Positions 36,179 to 44,818 of a stretch of 64,000 bases of DNA are shown here, piece after piece. The stretch is from assembly GCF_028830055.1 (NCBI RefSeq), contig NZ_CP101655.1, forward strand, positions 766,032 through 830,031, in the 5' to 3' direction. Positions within the stretch are counted from its first letter, which is position 1, and each line of letters starts with the position of its first letter. This DNA comes from Pseudomonas serboccidentalis (lineage in GTDB: Bacteria; Pseudomonadota; Gammaproteobacteria; Pseudomonadales; Pseudomonadaceae). A program made the translations under genes and the position numbers. The notes under the pieces were generated by a model. That model was given only the letters and a program-made list of their open reading frames with translations. It did no database searches and had not been told where the DNA came from.

Positions 36179-37519
36179 GTGTTTTCCCAATTCGCCCTGC
36201 ACGAACGCCTGCTCAAAGCCGTGGCCGAGCTGAAATTTGTCGAGCCAACGCCTGTGCAAGCAGCGGCCATTCCGCTGGCGCTCCAGGGGCGTGACCTGCG
36301 GGTGACGGCGCAAACCGGTAGCGGCAAGACCGCCGCTTTTGTCCTGCCGATCCTCAACCGCCTGATCGGCCCGGCGAAGATTCGCGTCAGCATCAAGACC
36401 CTGATCCTGCTGCCGACCCGCGAACTGGCCCAGCAGACCCTGAAGGAAGTCGAGCGCTTCTCGCAGTTCACTTTCATCAAGTCCGGCCTGATCACCGGCG
36501 GTGAAGACTTCAAGGTCCAGGCTGCCATGCTGCGCAAGGTGCCGGACATCCTGATCGGCACTCCGGGGCGGATGATCGAGCAACTCAACGCTGGCAACCT
36601 CGACCTGAAAGAAGTCGAAGTGCTGGTGCTCGATGAAGCCGACCGCATGCTCGACATGGGTTTTGCCGAAGACGTACAGCGTCTGGTCGACGAATGCCCG
36701 AATCGCCAGCAGACCATGCTGTTCTCCGCCACCACCGGCGGTTCCGGCCTGCGCGAGATGATCGCCAAGGTGCTGAACAACCCTGAGCACCTGCAGCTCA
36801 ACGCGGTCAGCCAGCTGAACTCGACCACCCGTCAGCAGATCATCACCGCCGACCACAACCAGCACAAAGAACAGATCGTGAACTGGTTGCTGGCCAACGA
36901 GACCTACCAGAAGGCCATCGTCTTCACCAACACCCGCGCCATGGCCGACCGCATCTATGGCCGCCTCGTGGCCCAGGAATACAAGGCGTTCGTGCTGCAC
37001 GGCGAGAAAGACCAGAAGGATCGCAAACTGGCGATCGATCGTCTGAAGCAGGGCGGCGTGAAGATTCTGGTCGCCACCGACGTGGCGGCCCGTGGTCTGG
37101 ACGTTGATGGTCTGGATCTGGTGATCAACTTCGACATGCCACGCAGCGGCGACGAATACGTACACCGTATCGGTCGTACCGGCCGCGCCGGCAACGACGG
37201 CCTGGCGATTTCGCTGATCTGCCACGGCGACTGGAACCTGATGTCGAGCATCGAGCGCTACCTGAAGCAGAGCTTCGAGCGCCGCACCATCAAGGAAGTC
37301 AAAGGCACCTACGGCGGACCGAAAAAGGTCAAGGCCTCGGGCAAAGCTGTCGGCGTGAAGAAGAAAAAGACCGACGCCAAGGGCGACAAGAAGAAAACCG
37401 CCGCCAAGACCCCGACCAAGCGCAAGAGCGCCAACCGTCCGAAGCCGGATTCTCTGGTGAGCAGCGACGGCATGGCCCCGCTCAAGCGCCGCAAGCCGGC
37501 CGAGCCTGCGGCTGAGTAA
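36179..37519 (+). CDS. DEAD-box ATP-dependent RNA helicase
   Basis: A 446-residue DEAD-box helicase. The Q motif is FVEPTPVQAAAIPLAL, motif I AQTGSGKT (about residues 44-51), motif Ia LPTRELAQQ, motif II VLDEADRMLDMGF, motif III FSATTGG, motif V ATDVAARGLDVDGL and motif VI HRIGRTGRAG. A Lys/Ala-rich basic tail of about 70 residues binds RNA non-specifically. I set GTG 36179, with GAGG 8 bp upstream. It resembles SrmB/RhlE-type ribosome-assembly helicases; the exact name is not secure. Confidence 0.92.
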   Translation: MFSQFALHERLLKAVAELKFVEPTPVQAAAIPLALQGRDLRVTAQTGSGKTAAFVLPILNRLIGPAKIRVSIKTLILLPTRELAQQTLKEVERFSQFTFIKSGLITGGEDFKVQAAMLRKVPDILIGTPGRMIEQLNAGNLDLKEVEVLVLDEADRMLDMGFAEDVQRLVDECPNRQQTMLFSATTGGSGLREMIAKVLNNPEHLQLNAVSQLNSTTRQQIITADHNQHKEQIVNWLLANETYQKAIVFTNTRAMADRIYGRLVAQEYKAFVLHGEKDQKDRKLAIDRLKQGGVKILVATDVAARGLDVDGLDLVINFDMPRSGDEYVHRIGRTGRAGNDGLAISLICHGDWNLMSSIERYLKQSFERRTIKEVKGTYGGPKKVKASGKAVGVKKKKTDAKGDKKKTAAKTPTKRKSANRPKPDSLVSSDGMAPLKRRKPAEPAAE

Positions 37520-37540
37520 GGCGTTTCGCAGGCCAATAAA

Positions 37541-37567
37541 AAACCCGGACAGTGTCCGGGTTTTTTT
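37541..37567. terminator. bidirectional rho-independent terminator
   Basis: AAACCCGGACA-GTGTCCGGGTTTTTTT, with an A-run before and a T-run after the stem, serves the helicase gene and the convergent 37582-38181 gene. Confidence 0.9.
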
Positions 37568-37581
37568 ATGCGCAGCGTTTG

Positions 37582-38181
37582 TCAGCTGCCCAGTTGTCCA
37601 CTGGTGTCCGCGTCAAAACGTTGTTTGGCGCGATCCGCCGCCGGTTTCAACAGTGCGAGCAGGGCCGCTTCGCTGTACAGTCGCGAGGCGCCCAGCGCTT
37701 TTGGCGTCGGCTCGATCGGGATCAGCACCTCTTCACCGTCCGCATGCAGCCAGATCGCCACGACGTGCAGTGCCGAAACAAACAGCACGCGCAATTCGAC
37801 GGTTTTACCCTGCAGTTGCGGCGCCTGTTCCGCCAGTTTCAACGCGCCCACGGTGTCGGCGGCCCGAGTGCCGTGGTTCAACGAAGAAAACTCGACATGG
37901 CCACGAACCTCCGCCAATTGCGCATCGGCGATGGTCACACCGTCGGCAAACACCAGGTAATGCCAGTCGCCGATGCGCGCGTCCTGCAGACCTTTGCCCT
38001 GGCTCAGGTCGTCCAGCGTCAGCGAGTAGCCGCGATAGGCCTCGCTCAGGCTGATCTTCGCCGGCACTGCGCTGGCGAATTGGCGGTTGATGCCGAAGCC
38101 TTGGGTTTGCAGCGCGGCTTGTAACGCCGGGCGCAGTGTCTGGACGCCGTTGGAAGGCGCCTTTGGATAAGTCAGTTGCAT
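37582..38181 (-). CDS. uncharacterised protein paired with papain-like protease
   Basis: A 199-residue soluble protein without signal peptide or membrane segment. It starts MQLTYPKAPSNGVQTLRPAL and is alpha/beta-like, with stretches such as ARIGDWHYLVFADGVTIADA and KTVELRVLFVSALHVVAIWL. I recognise no family. It begins 12 bp after the stop of the papain-like gene, with a strong GGAGG site, so both come from one mRNA. An inhibitor, chaperone or immunity role for the protease is possible but has no direct sequence support. Confidence 0.72.
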   Translation of the reverse strand: MQLTYPKAPSNGVQTLRPALQAALQTQGFGINRQFASAVPAKISLSEAYRGYSLTLDDLSQGKGLQDARIGDWHYLVFADGVTIADAQLAEVRGHVEFSSLNHGTRAADTVGALKLAEQAPQLQGKTVELRVLFVSALHVVAIWLHADGEEVLIPIEPTPKALGASRLYSEAALLALLKPAADRAKQRFDADTSGQLGS

Positions 38182-38193
38182 GATGTCGCCCTC

Positions 38194-38778
38194 CTAGTTT
38201 TTTGCGGTGAAGTAAGTGTGGGTCCAGTTGCCGCCGCCGTTGTACGAACCGGGAAACGCGTTCAGTGCACGGGTCGAGTAACCGTAGATCGAGTCGGCGA
38301 CCAGCACGTAGTTGCCATTGGTGCCGTAGATCGCCAGGAAATGCGCACCGCCGCCGTACCAGGCGCAGCGCAGGCCAACCGGGCGGCCCATGTTGATCTG
38401 CTTCTGAATGGCCGACATCTGCAGCGAGCCCTGATTCATGCCGTTATAGCTACGAGTGGTTTGCAGGGCCGAATCCAGATAGCCGTAGACGTTGCAGGGG
38501 CCCGGCTGACTGCAGCAATTGCGGTCCAGTTGGGTGCTGGCGACACCGCACTGAGTCCAGGAACCAGTGCCGTAATAGTTGCCGACCGAGGCGGAAACAG
38601 CTGCCCAGCACCAGTTGGTCTGGGTCTGTTTCTGCATCGTGAAGTTGAGGTTGGCGGCGGCCAGTGCAGCGGTTTGTGCAGCGGCTTCGACCTCGACCAG
38701 TTGCGGGTCGAGCAGATGGCCGACGAGGCACCCTGGCAGGGTCTCGCCGGTGAACGATGTTGCTTGAGTGGTTAACAT
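38194..38778 (-). CDS. papain-like cysteine protease (C70/C39-like fold)
   Basis: A 194-residue protein whose core looks like a papain-fold peptidase. The nucleophile block is MQKQTQTNWCWAAVSASV, with C57 after a Gln that can form the oxyanion hole. The His is in YGGGAHFLAIYG (H146), and the Asp in YVLVADSIYG (D162). This Cys-His-Asp spacing and the NWCWAA motif match the papain-like family that includes AvrRpt2-type C70 enzymes. No signal peptide is visible; the first 45 residues (VEVEAAAQTAALAAANLNF) could be a leader. Extra cysteines (NCCSQPGPC) suggest disulfides or metal binding. Substrate and export route unknown. Confidence 0.72.
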   Translation of the reverse strand: MLTTQATSFTGETLPGCLVGHLLDPQLVEVEAAAQTAALAAANLNFTMQKQTQTNWCWAAVSASVGNYYGTGSWTQCGVASTQLDRNCCSQPGPCNVYGYLDSALQTTRSYNGMNQGSLQMSAIQKQINMGRPVGLRCAWYGGGAHFLAIYGTNGNYVLVADSIYGYSTRALNAFPGSYNGGGNWTHTYFTAKN

Positions 38779-38962
38779 TTTTCAGTCCTCCATGAGTGAA
38801 AACAAGCGTCCAGCTTGTGGTTGTGTTGCGGTGTTGCCGAGCGATCGGCGGTTAACGGTTTTCATCTGCGATGAACGGTGCCGATCTCCTTGCTCGAGGT
38901 AACCTTAGTTTGTATATGCGTTTATGCAAGAATATAAATGCATTTGTGCATTTACAGGGGCG

Positions 38963-39030
38963 AAAGATCGCAGCCTTCGGCAGCTCCTACAGGGATCGGT
39001 GTAGGCGCTGCCGAAGGCTGTAATCTTTTG
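38963..39030. repeat. palindromic repeat family 1, inside-out form (TTC loop)
   Basis: AAAGATCGCAGCCTTCGGCA opens and CTGCCGAAGGCTGTAATCTT closes, with TGTAGG ends inside and only about 10 bp of spacer. The remaining 38779-38962 is A/T-rich leader of the protease gene. Confidence 0.85.
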
Positions 39031-39042
39031 ATTCTGCGGTGA

Positions 39043-39318
39043 TTAGCCCTCGGTTTTCTTCTCGGCCGAGTTCAGCTCTTTCAATCGCTGATCAATCAAC
39101 TGGCACTTGTCCGGCAGATCGGCACTGGCGGTACCGAGGTCCATCTTCTGCAACTCATCGTTGATCTCCTTGGCCTTGGCCGGATTCTGTTCGGTCAGCC
39201 TGGAGACTTCCTTGGCCAGTTGTTCTCGTTTGGCAGTGGCTTCCTCGGGCGTGCAGGCCCACACGGGCAGGGCGCAGGCGAGGGTGGCGGCGAGGGTGAG
39301 CTTGAGCAGGGTTTTCAT
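39043..39318 (-). CDS. small periplasmic protein, unknown
   Basis: A 91-residue protein with a signal peptide (MKTLLKLTLAATLACALPVWA) and a short helical mature part rich in Glu and Lys (EEATAKREQLAKEVSRLTEQ), with two cysteines (the first mature residue and DKCQLI). A Cys right after the cleavage site recalls lipoproteins, but VWAC is not a good lipobox. Family not recognised; likely envelope-located. Confidence 0.65.
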   Translation of the reverse strand: MKTLLKLTLAATLACALPVWACTPEEATAKREQLAKEVSRLTEQNPAKAKEINDELQKMDLGTASADLPDKCQLIDQRLKELNSAEKKTEG

Positions 39319-39407
39319 GGGGCGGGCCTCCGTTCCGGTTAAGGCGGGTTAACCGGTGGAGGCCGCGGGACGGTGAAAAGTTCAGTCAGGCTCGCTGCGA
39401 GCGGCTG

Positions 39408-40145
39408 CTATTCGCCGCCATGGCAGCAGCTGGAGCGAGTGGCCCCTTCATAGCGATCATGATGCCGCACCCACTCCATGATCTCGTCTTCATTACGGCC
39501 CTTAGGCGTCAGGTCGAGGTAGTTGTAAGCTCCGACCAGCATGTCCAGCCCACGGGCGTAGGTGGAATAAGTGTGGAAAATCTCTCCGGCCGGATTGCGA
39601 TAAAACACGCTCAGCCCCGGCATTTCTTCTTCGGCACTGTCAGTCTTTTCGTAGTTATACGTCGCCTTTCCTGCCTCGGCGTCTTCGGCCCGGGCGCATA
39701 CGCCGAAGTCGTAGTTGAAATCGGAACCGTCTGACGATACCCAGTCGAATTTCCAGCCCATGCGCCGTTTAAAGGCCTGAAACTGCTCGAACGGTGCGTG
39801 AGAGACCGCGACCACAGCGATGTCGTGGTGGGCCAGGTGCTGGTTGGCGCCGTCGATGTGGTCGGACAGGAACGAGCAGCCCTGGCAGCCTTCTTCCCAG
39901 TCCTTGGCGAACATGAAGTGGTAAACGATCAGTTGGCTGTGTTTGCCGAACAGGTCGGCCAGTTTCAGCTCACCGTTCGGGCCGTGAAAGCGGTAGTCCT
40001 TGTCGACCTTGACCCACGGCAATGCGCGGCGCCTGGCGCTGAGGCGGTCGCGCTCCTGGGTGAAGGCCTTTTCCTCGAGCAGATGTTGTTTGCGTGCGGC
40101 AAGCCATTCTTCGCGCGACACCACCGGATGATTCTCAACGTTCAT
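39408..40145 (-). CDS. DUF899 thioredoxin-fold family protein
   Basis: A 245-residue soluble protein of the DUF899 family, a thioredoxin-like fold. Typical stretches are LPWVKVDKDYRFHGPNGELK, FAKDWEEGCQGCSFLSDHID (CQGC in place of an active CxxC), and GLSVFYRNPAGEIFHTYSTY. The C-terminus is HDRYEGATRSSCCHGGE. Predicted redox or peroxiredoxin-like role, unproven. It stands alone. Confidence 0.85.
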   Translation of the reverse strand: MNVENHPVVSREEWLAARKQHLLEEKAFTQERDRLSARRRALPWVKVDKDYRFHGPNGELKLADLFGKHSQLIVYHFMFAKDWEEGCQGCSFLSDHIDGANQHLAHHDIAVVAVSHAPFEQFQAFKRRMGWKFDWVSSDGSDFNYDFGVCARAEDAEAGKATYNYEKTDSAEEEMPGLSVFYRNPAGEIFHTYSTYARGLDMLVGAYNYLDLTPKGRNEDEIMEWVRHHDRYEGATRSSCCHGGE

Positions 40146-40321
40146 GATGATTTCTCCTGCGGGGGTTGAAACCGTCTTTGTCAGACTAGTCGTTTAACCC
40201 TCGGCCAAATCGACAGACCGCCAGTCGGTCGAGGCGTGAAATGCGGCTGAACGGCTACGACTGGCACCGGTCACAACCTATGAACGCGCCATTAATTACG
40301 CGCACCGGAGGTTGAATCAGG

Positions 40322-40714
40322 ATGACGACTTATAACTGGGATTTGATTGAACGCTTGCTGCACGAAGTGCAGAACAGCGCGGGCCACAGCTTCGCGCCTC
40401 GGGCTTATGCCGAGGACTATGCGGCGGAGAAAGCCAGCGCGGGCGAGCCGATCGAGAATCTGGATCACCTGAAAACGCTGGCCTGTGAGTACGAGAAGTT
40501 GCTGCTGGACCGCGGATACATCGAACCGCGTCCGGATCATGAGGGCAGTACCGGCAACAATTTTATTCTGACGCCACGCGGATCAAGCCTGTTGAGCCTG
40601 ATCGACAGCAGCATTCCCGGCAATGATCATCCTCGCCAGGTGCTGGATGAGCAGGAAGATGCGCTGGATGAAGCAACGTTTGATGTGGTGGCGTCCAAGG
40701 CGCAGATTGCCTGA
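40322..40714 (+). CDS. small protein with winged-helix-like pattern, unknown
   Basis: A 130-residue protein starting MTTYNWDLIERLLHEVQNSA. Its central part (DHLKTLACEYEKLLLDRGYI) and FILTPRGSSLLSLIDSS have the helix-helix-wing rhythm and terminal LTPRG element seen in DUF2513-type winged-helix proteins. The C-terminal 30 residues are acidic. A transcription-factor role is possible; I would not name a family firmly. Confidence 0.6.
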   Translation: MTTYNWDLIERLLHEVQNSAGHSFAPRAYAEDYAAEKASAGEPIENLDHLKTLACEYEKLLLDRGYIEPRPDHEGSTGNNFILTPRGSSLLSLIDSSIPGNDHPRQVLDEQEDALDEATFDVVASKAQIA

Positions 40715-40729
40715 AGCTGACCATTACCC

Positions 40730-40820
40730 CTGTAGGAGTGAGCCTGCTCGCGATAGCAGTGTGTCAATCAACATCAATGGCACTGAAACACCGCTATCGC
40801 GAGCAGGCTCACTCCTGCAG
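40730..40820. repeat. REP-like palindrome family 2
   Basis: CTGTAGGAGTGAGCCTGCTC opens and GAGCAGGCTCACTCCTGCAG closes; the inner arms ATAGCAGTGT / ACACCGCTAT are imperfect. It separates convergent genes. Confidence 0.9.
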
Positions 40821-40835
40821 GGTTTTGTATCGGCT

Positions 40836-41705
40836 TCAAGGTTTTTGCGCGGCCTTGAGACACTTCAGATCATTGAAGTCCTTGCGCACCCCCCCGATCT
40901 TCTTCAACAGGCGCTGACGTTGCTGCGGCGTGCTCTGCGCCATCAGATCAACCGCCAGGGCACGAGCCTGGGCTTCGGTGTTGGCGTAGGCTTTCTGGTA
41001 GTCCGCTGTCCATAAACGCTCACGATTGACCAGAAGCGTCTCGATCCATTGTGGGAATTCGGGACTGTTACGCTGGGCAACGGCCGCGCTGAATTGTTGC
41101 TGCCAGTGCGCGCGGTTGGCGATCCACTGGGTGTTCTGATCGCCCAGTGCGGTCGACCAGGCCATCACCCGTTGTTCCTGGGTGACGCTCAGCGGCCCCA
41201 GCCAATCGGTCAGGCGCTTGTCCATGCGGGCGCCGCGTTCGGCGATCTGTTGGGCCAGCGGCGGTTTGACGTATTCCTTTTCACGTTTGCGCAGATCCTT
41301 GGCGAACGCGTCGTTCATTTCGGCGACCTGTTTGTCGTCCAGTCCTTGCAGCAATTGGATGGCCGAAGGCGTGATCTGCCGGGCGGTGTCAGCGATGGCT
41401 TGTTTCGCTTCTACGGTTCGCGCCTGCAGCGCCGCGTCGGTTACCTGATTGGTTTCGACCATGCTCTGCAAGCGATCCAGCCAATCGAGGTAGCCCGGCA
41501 ATTGCGTGGTGCAGTGCCAGTTCAGGTGTTCCTTGAGGCGCTCGTTGAACCAGTCCTTTTGCTCGCCGTTCATGTCCAGGTAATCGCTGAGCGACCACGG
41601 AATGATCACGTCGAGGTTGCGGTAGGCCAGGCCGACGCGGCTGCAGGCGCCGAGGGCGAGGGTGAGGATCAGCAGGGTGGCGAGGTGCTTGAACCAGCGA
41701 GACAT
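40836..41705 (-). CDS. DUF6279 family lipoprotein
   Basis: A 289-residue lipoprotein with signal and lipobox LTLALGAC (Cys21 is the lipid anchor). The mature part is almost all helical, with the family hallmark SRVGLAYRNLDVIIPWSLSD just after the anchor. It is about the family's usual length. Probably outer-membrane tethered; function unknown. Confidence 0.82.
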   Translation of the reverse strand: MSRWFKHLATLLILTLALGACSRVGLAYRNLDVIIPWSLSDYLDMNGEQKDWFNERLKEHLNWHCTTQLPGYLDWLDRLQSMVETNQVTDAALQARTVEAKQAIADTARQITPSAIQLLQGLDDKQVAEMNDAFAKDLRKREKEYVKPPLAQQIAERGARMDKRLTDWLGPLSVTQEQRVMAWSTALGDQNTQWIANRAHWQQQFSAAVAQRNSPEFPQWIETLLVNRERLWTADYQKAYANTEAQARALAVDLMAQSTPQQRQRLLKKIGGVRKDFNDLKCLKAAQKP

Positions 41706-41775
41706 GGGCGAATCCTTGCAAGGCCTGGCGTCTGATTCTCATGTGAACGCAGGAGGCTCCCGGCAGTTCAGCCAA

Positions 41776-42492
41776 TCAATAGAATGCGCGCTCGGCCTTG
41801 AGCGTGACCAGTCCGTCGCATTCACTGTTGTGGCCCGAGTAGGCCGAGCAATCACTACCGCTGAGGTTGGAGTTGCTGTAGATCAGGTCAAGGTCGACGC
41901 CCATGAACGGTCGGGAAAATTTCACCGACCAATCGGTAAAACTGCTGACGTAGCCACCGTCCACCGAGACCGGCGAATTCAACTGATGAGTGGTGTATTT
42001 CATGCTGATCCCGATGCCGAACGGCTGATTGCCGCCAAGGTCGGCGAACAGGGTGTTGTTCTGTTTGTCCGGGTCATTGCTGAAGGCTACGCCGAAGCGG
42101 CTACCGAGCAGGGTCAGGCCGCCGAACAGTTCCTGGCTGTCGAGGGTGTCCACTTTGGGATAGCTGTAGTGGATCATCCCGACTTCGTAGCCGAGGGTCT
42201 GATCGAAAGGTTGCTTAAAGCCGACGTAAGAGTCGATTTCGAGGTTCTTGCCCGGCGTGAGACCCATGCTTGGCGCGTACTGGCCCACATACAGACCACT
42301 GTCGTGACTGAGGTCGAGGCCGCCATGGAAGGAGCCGGCCGCCGAAGGCTTGACCAGCCCTTGGGCCATGCTGCGGCTGGGGGTGGTACCGAGTTTGAGG
42401 TCGAAGTCGCCGAGCTCGCGCTGGAAAATCTGCGCGTGCGCGGATGAGCAGGCCAGCAGGCCTACAAGCAATAAACAGGAAAATTTGCGCAT
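41776..42492 (-). CDS. TorF-family putative porin
   Basis: A 238-residue protein with a signal peptide (MRKFSCLLLVGLLACSSAHA) and a beta-strand mature part of alternating aromatic and polar residues (HGGLDLSHDSGLYVGQYAPS, GYEVGMIHYSYPKVDTLDSQ) ending in ERAFY, an outer-membrane barrel C-terminus. This matches the TorF/Gcw_chp putative porins. Two Cys near the end (SDCSAYSGHNSECDG) probably form a loop disulfide. Solute unknown. Confidence 0.8.
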   Translation of the reverse strand: MRKFSCLLLVGLLACSSAHAQIFQRELGDFDLKLGTTPSRSMAQGLVKPSAAGSFHGGLDLSHDSGLYVGQYAPSMGLTPGKNLEIDSYVGFKQPFDQTLGYEVGMIHYSYPKVDTLDSQELFGGLTLLGSRFGVAFSNDPDKQNNTLFADLGGNQPFGIGISMKYTTHQLNSPVSVDGGYVSSFTDWSVKFSRPFMGVDLDLIYSNSNLSGSDCSAYSGHNSECDGLVTLKAERAFY

Positions 42493-42696
42493 GCGTCACT
42501 CCATGAGCAGCGAGCGCAGGGCGTCGAGCCTGCTGAAACGCTTGATCTAGACGCGTGAAAGGATACCGGCGAATCATCGTTGTCGATGGCCGTTCGTCGA
42601 TTTTTGCGGATTAATTAAACAGAAGGGGAGTGGTGCGGGTGCCAGTCCAGACGCTTCGAAGCTCAAAGCGTCTCAGGACGGGTGTATTACCGGGTA

Positions 42697-42885
42697 TTAC
42701 TTCTTGCCCAGGCTGATCTGCTTGGACGGGCCGAACGTCTGGCCGCTGACGCCTTTGGCAATTTGCTGGATTTCGCCGCCGGACTTGAGGAACGCTGCGA
42801 TCTGATCGTTGATCGATTCGCTGGTTTCAACGGCTGGAGCTGGCTTTGCTTTGCTGGTGGATGCTTTTACACGCATGGCGGCCAT
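42697..42885 (-). CDS. small conserved-looking protein, unknown
   Basis: A 62-residue basic protein, MAAMRVKASTSKAKPAPAVE then TSESINDQIAAFLKSGGEIQ and a tail ending FGPSKQISLGKK. A flexible Lys/Ala N-terminus precedes one amphipathic helix. The ATG at 42885 has ACAGG 4 bp upstream. I recognise no family. A TTGAT-N4-ATC element (42942-42955) lies 57 bp upstream. Confidence 0.55.
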   Translation of the reverse strand: MAAMRVKASTSKAKPAPAVETSESINDQIAAFLKSGGEIQQIAKGVSGQTFGPSKQISLGKK

Positions 42886-42941
42886 TAACCTGTAGAAAAG
42901 TAACTCGGCCAGGCATCGTACAGGAATAACTTGACAATTGC

Positions 42942-42955
42942 TTGATAAATATCCC
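42942..42955. promoter_or_regulatory. weak Anr/FNR-box-like element
   Basis: TTGATAAATATCCC matches 8 of the 10 fixed bases of the Anr box TTGATN4ATCAA. One degenerate match in A/T-rich intergenic DNA is thin evidence. The surrounding 42886-43235 (350 bp) holds no gene I can support and probably carries the promoters of the 62-residue gene and of cvfB. Confidence 0.2.
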
Positions 42956-43235
42956 CCGGAATAACTGAGCGCGTGGGTGGATTATTCTCGACTAATTATT
43001 CGAAATAGCCCCCTAAGCTACTGTTTTAAATAAGAACGTTTATTCGTCATTAGTGAAAATATCCTGAGTGAAACGGCGCAGCAGGCTTCGCGTTGGCCAG
43101 ACGAATGGCGAGCCGCCCGCGCCAAACCAAGGAAAATCAAGGCGTCCTGGCGATTTTCTCGAGCAGGGTGCTCCGCCAGCGAACGAGACGGGCAAAACCG
43201 GGTAGAATGCCGCCACGCAATGAGGGTTTTGGAAA

Positions 43236-44072
43236 ATGGCTTTAGTCGGGCGTTACAACAGTTTGCAAGTGGTTAAACACACTAACTTCGGTTTATATCT
43301 GGATGGCGGTGCCGACGGCGAAATTCTTTTGCCCAACCGTTATATCCCTAAAGATATTCCCAGCGAAGATGAAGACTGGCTCAACGTATTTATTTATCTG
43401 GACAGCGAAGACAAACTTCTCGCGACCACTGAAAAACCAAAAGTTCAGGTCGGTGAATTTGCGAGTCTGAAAGTAGTTGAAGTCAACAGCATCGGTGTGT
43501 TCCTCGATTGGGGTCTGCCGAAAGATCTGTTGCTGCCGTACTCCGAAGAAAAACGTCAGATGACCGCGGGCGAATACTGCGTGGTGCACGTCTATCTCGA
43601 CAAACACACACGTCGCATCACCGCCACCGCGCGGCTGGATCGCTACCTCGACAAGACCCCGGCCAACTACAGTGCCGGCCAGGAAGTTGATCTGCTGGTT
43701 GCCGAAGCCACTGACATGGGTTTCAAGGCGATCATCAACAACAAGCACTGGGGCTTGATCCACAAGAACGAAATCTTCAAGTTCATGCGTTCCGGCATGC
43801 GCGAGAAGGGCTTCATCAAGGAAGTGCGCGCCGACGGCAAGATCAGCCTCAGCCTGCAACCGGTGGGTCAGGAAGCGGCCAGCAGCCTGAGTTCGAAGAT
43901 TCTCGCCAGATTGCGCGAAAGCAACGGTTCTCTGGCCGTCAGCGACAAGAGCGATCCGGCGCTGATCAGCAGCCTGTTCGGCGTCAGCAAGGGCAACTTC
44001 AAGAAGGCCATCGGTTCGTTGTACAAGGAAGGCAAGATCGTCATTCATGCGGATCGCATTGAACTAACCTGA
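43236..44072 (+). CDS. cvfB: CvfB-family S1 RNA-binding protein
   Basis: A 278-residue protein with S1-like RNA-binding repeats. The first starts MALVGRYNSLQVVKHTNFGL, the second KVQVGEFASLKVVEVNSIGV and the third AGQEVDLLVAEATDMGFKAI. A winged-helix C-terminus follows (SLFGVSKGNFKKAIGSLYKE with GKIVI). This order is that of CvfB/YitL, a virulence-linked RNA-binding regulator in Staphylococcus. Its role in Pseudomonas is not established. Confidence 0.88.
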   Translation: MALVGRYNSLQVVKHTNFGLYLDGGADGEILLPNRYIPKDIPSEDEDWLNVFIYLDSEDKLLATTEKPKVQVGEFASLKVVEVNSIGVFLDWGLPKDLLLPYSEEKRQMTAGEYCVVHVYLDKHTRRITATARLDRYLDKTPANYSAGQEVDLLVAEATDMGFKAIINNKHWGLIHKNEIFKFMRSGMREKGFIKEVRADGKISLSLQPVGQEAASSLSSKILARLRESNGSLAVSDKSDPALISSLFGVSKGNFKKAIGSLYKEGKIVIHADRIELT

Positions 44073-44088
44073 GTGACCGCCGGCCCCA

Positions 44089-44163
44089 TGTAGACGCTGC
44101 CGCAGGCTGCGATCTTTTGATCTTCCAAAGGCAAAAAGATCGCAGCCTGCGGCAGCTCCTGCA
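44089..44163. repeat. palindromic repeat family 1, outward form (TGC loop)
   Basis: TGTAGACGCTGCCGCAGGCT and GCCTGCGGCAGCTCCTGCA are the outer arms. It ends only 13 bp before the DUF2177 start codon. Confidence 0.88.
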
Positions 44164-44176
44164 TGAGGATTCGCCA

Positions 44177-44566
44177 ATGAAGAAAGCGCTGATAGCTTAC
44201 ATCGCCACCCTGCTGGCGTTTCTGTTGCTCGACGGCATCTGGCTCGGCGTATTGATGGCGCCGACCTATCGCGAACTGCTCGGTTCGCTGATGCTCGAAA
44301 AACCGCTGCTGTTGCCGGCAGCGGTTTTTTATTGCCTGTACGTTTTCGGCTGTGTGCTGTTTGTGGTGTTGCCGGCGGCCAATTTGCAGTGGGCCGCGAA
44401 GCGGGGTGCTTTGCTGGGGCTGGTGGCGTATGGCACGTATGACCTGACCAATTGGGCGACGTTGCGCGGCTGGTCGGTGCAGGTAACGGTGATGGATTGG
44501 GCGTGGGGCACGTTTGCCACTGCCGTTGCCTGCACGGTTGGCTTTCTGGTGGCGAAGCGGTTGTGA
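44177..44566 (+). CDS. DUF2177 family membrane protein
   Basis: A 129-residue protein with four hydrophobic helices. It starts MKKALIAYIATLLAFLLLDG and contains the family features LDGIWLGVLMAPTYRE and YGTYDLTNWATLRGWS. DUF2177 proteins are small inner-membrane proteins of unknown role. A palindromic repeat ends just before its ribosome site (GAGG at 44165-44168). Confidence 0.85.
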   Translation: MKKALIAYIATLLAFLLLDGIWLGVLMAPTYRELLGSLMLEKPLLLPAAVFYCLYVFGCVLFVVLPAANLQWAAKRGALLGLVAYGTYDLTNWATLRGWSVQVTVMDWAWGTFATAVACTVGFLVAKRL

Positions 44567-44601
44567 GGTCAGATCATAAAGAATTTTGATTGAACCGATG
44601 T

Positions 44602-44672
44602 CATCGCGAGCAGGCTCACTCCTACAGAGGGAATGCGGTCCATTGTGTGCGAGCCTGCTCGCAAATGGCGGC
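44602..44672. repeat. REP-like palindrome family 2, inside-out form
   Basis: ATCGCGAGCAGGCTCACTCC opens and GTGCGAGCCTGCTCGCAAAT closes. The CTACAG end lies inside. Confidence 0.75.
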
Positions 44673-44818
44673 GTTGCCGACGGCCATTCACCGCTGACGC
44701 AACAGACAAACTAAATGTCTTTTCCAGACGGCTTTTTCTGCCCGGCTGATTGATAATCCCCGACACAGATCTTTGACCATTGGATGGCTGCCATGTTGTG
44801 TGTGCTCGGGGTGTTGCA

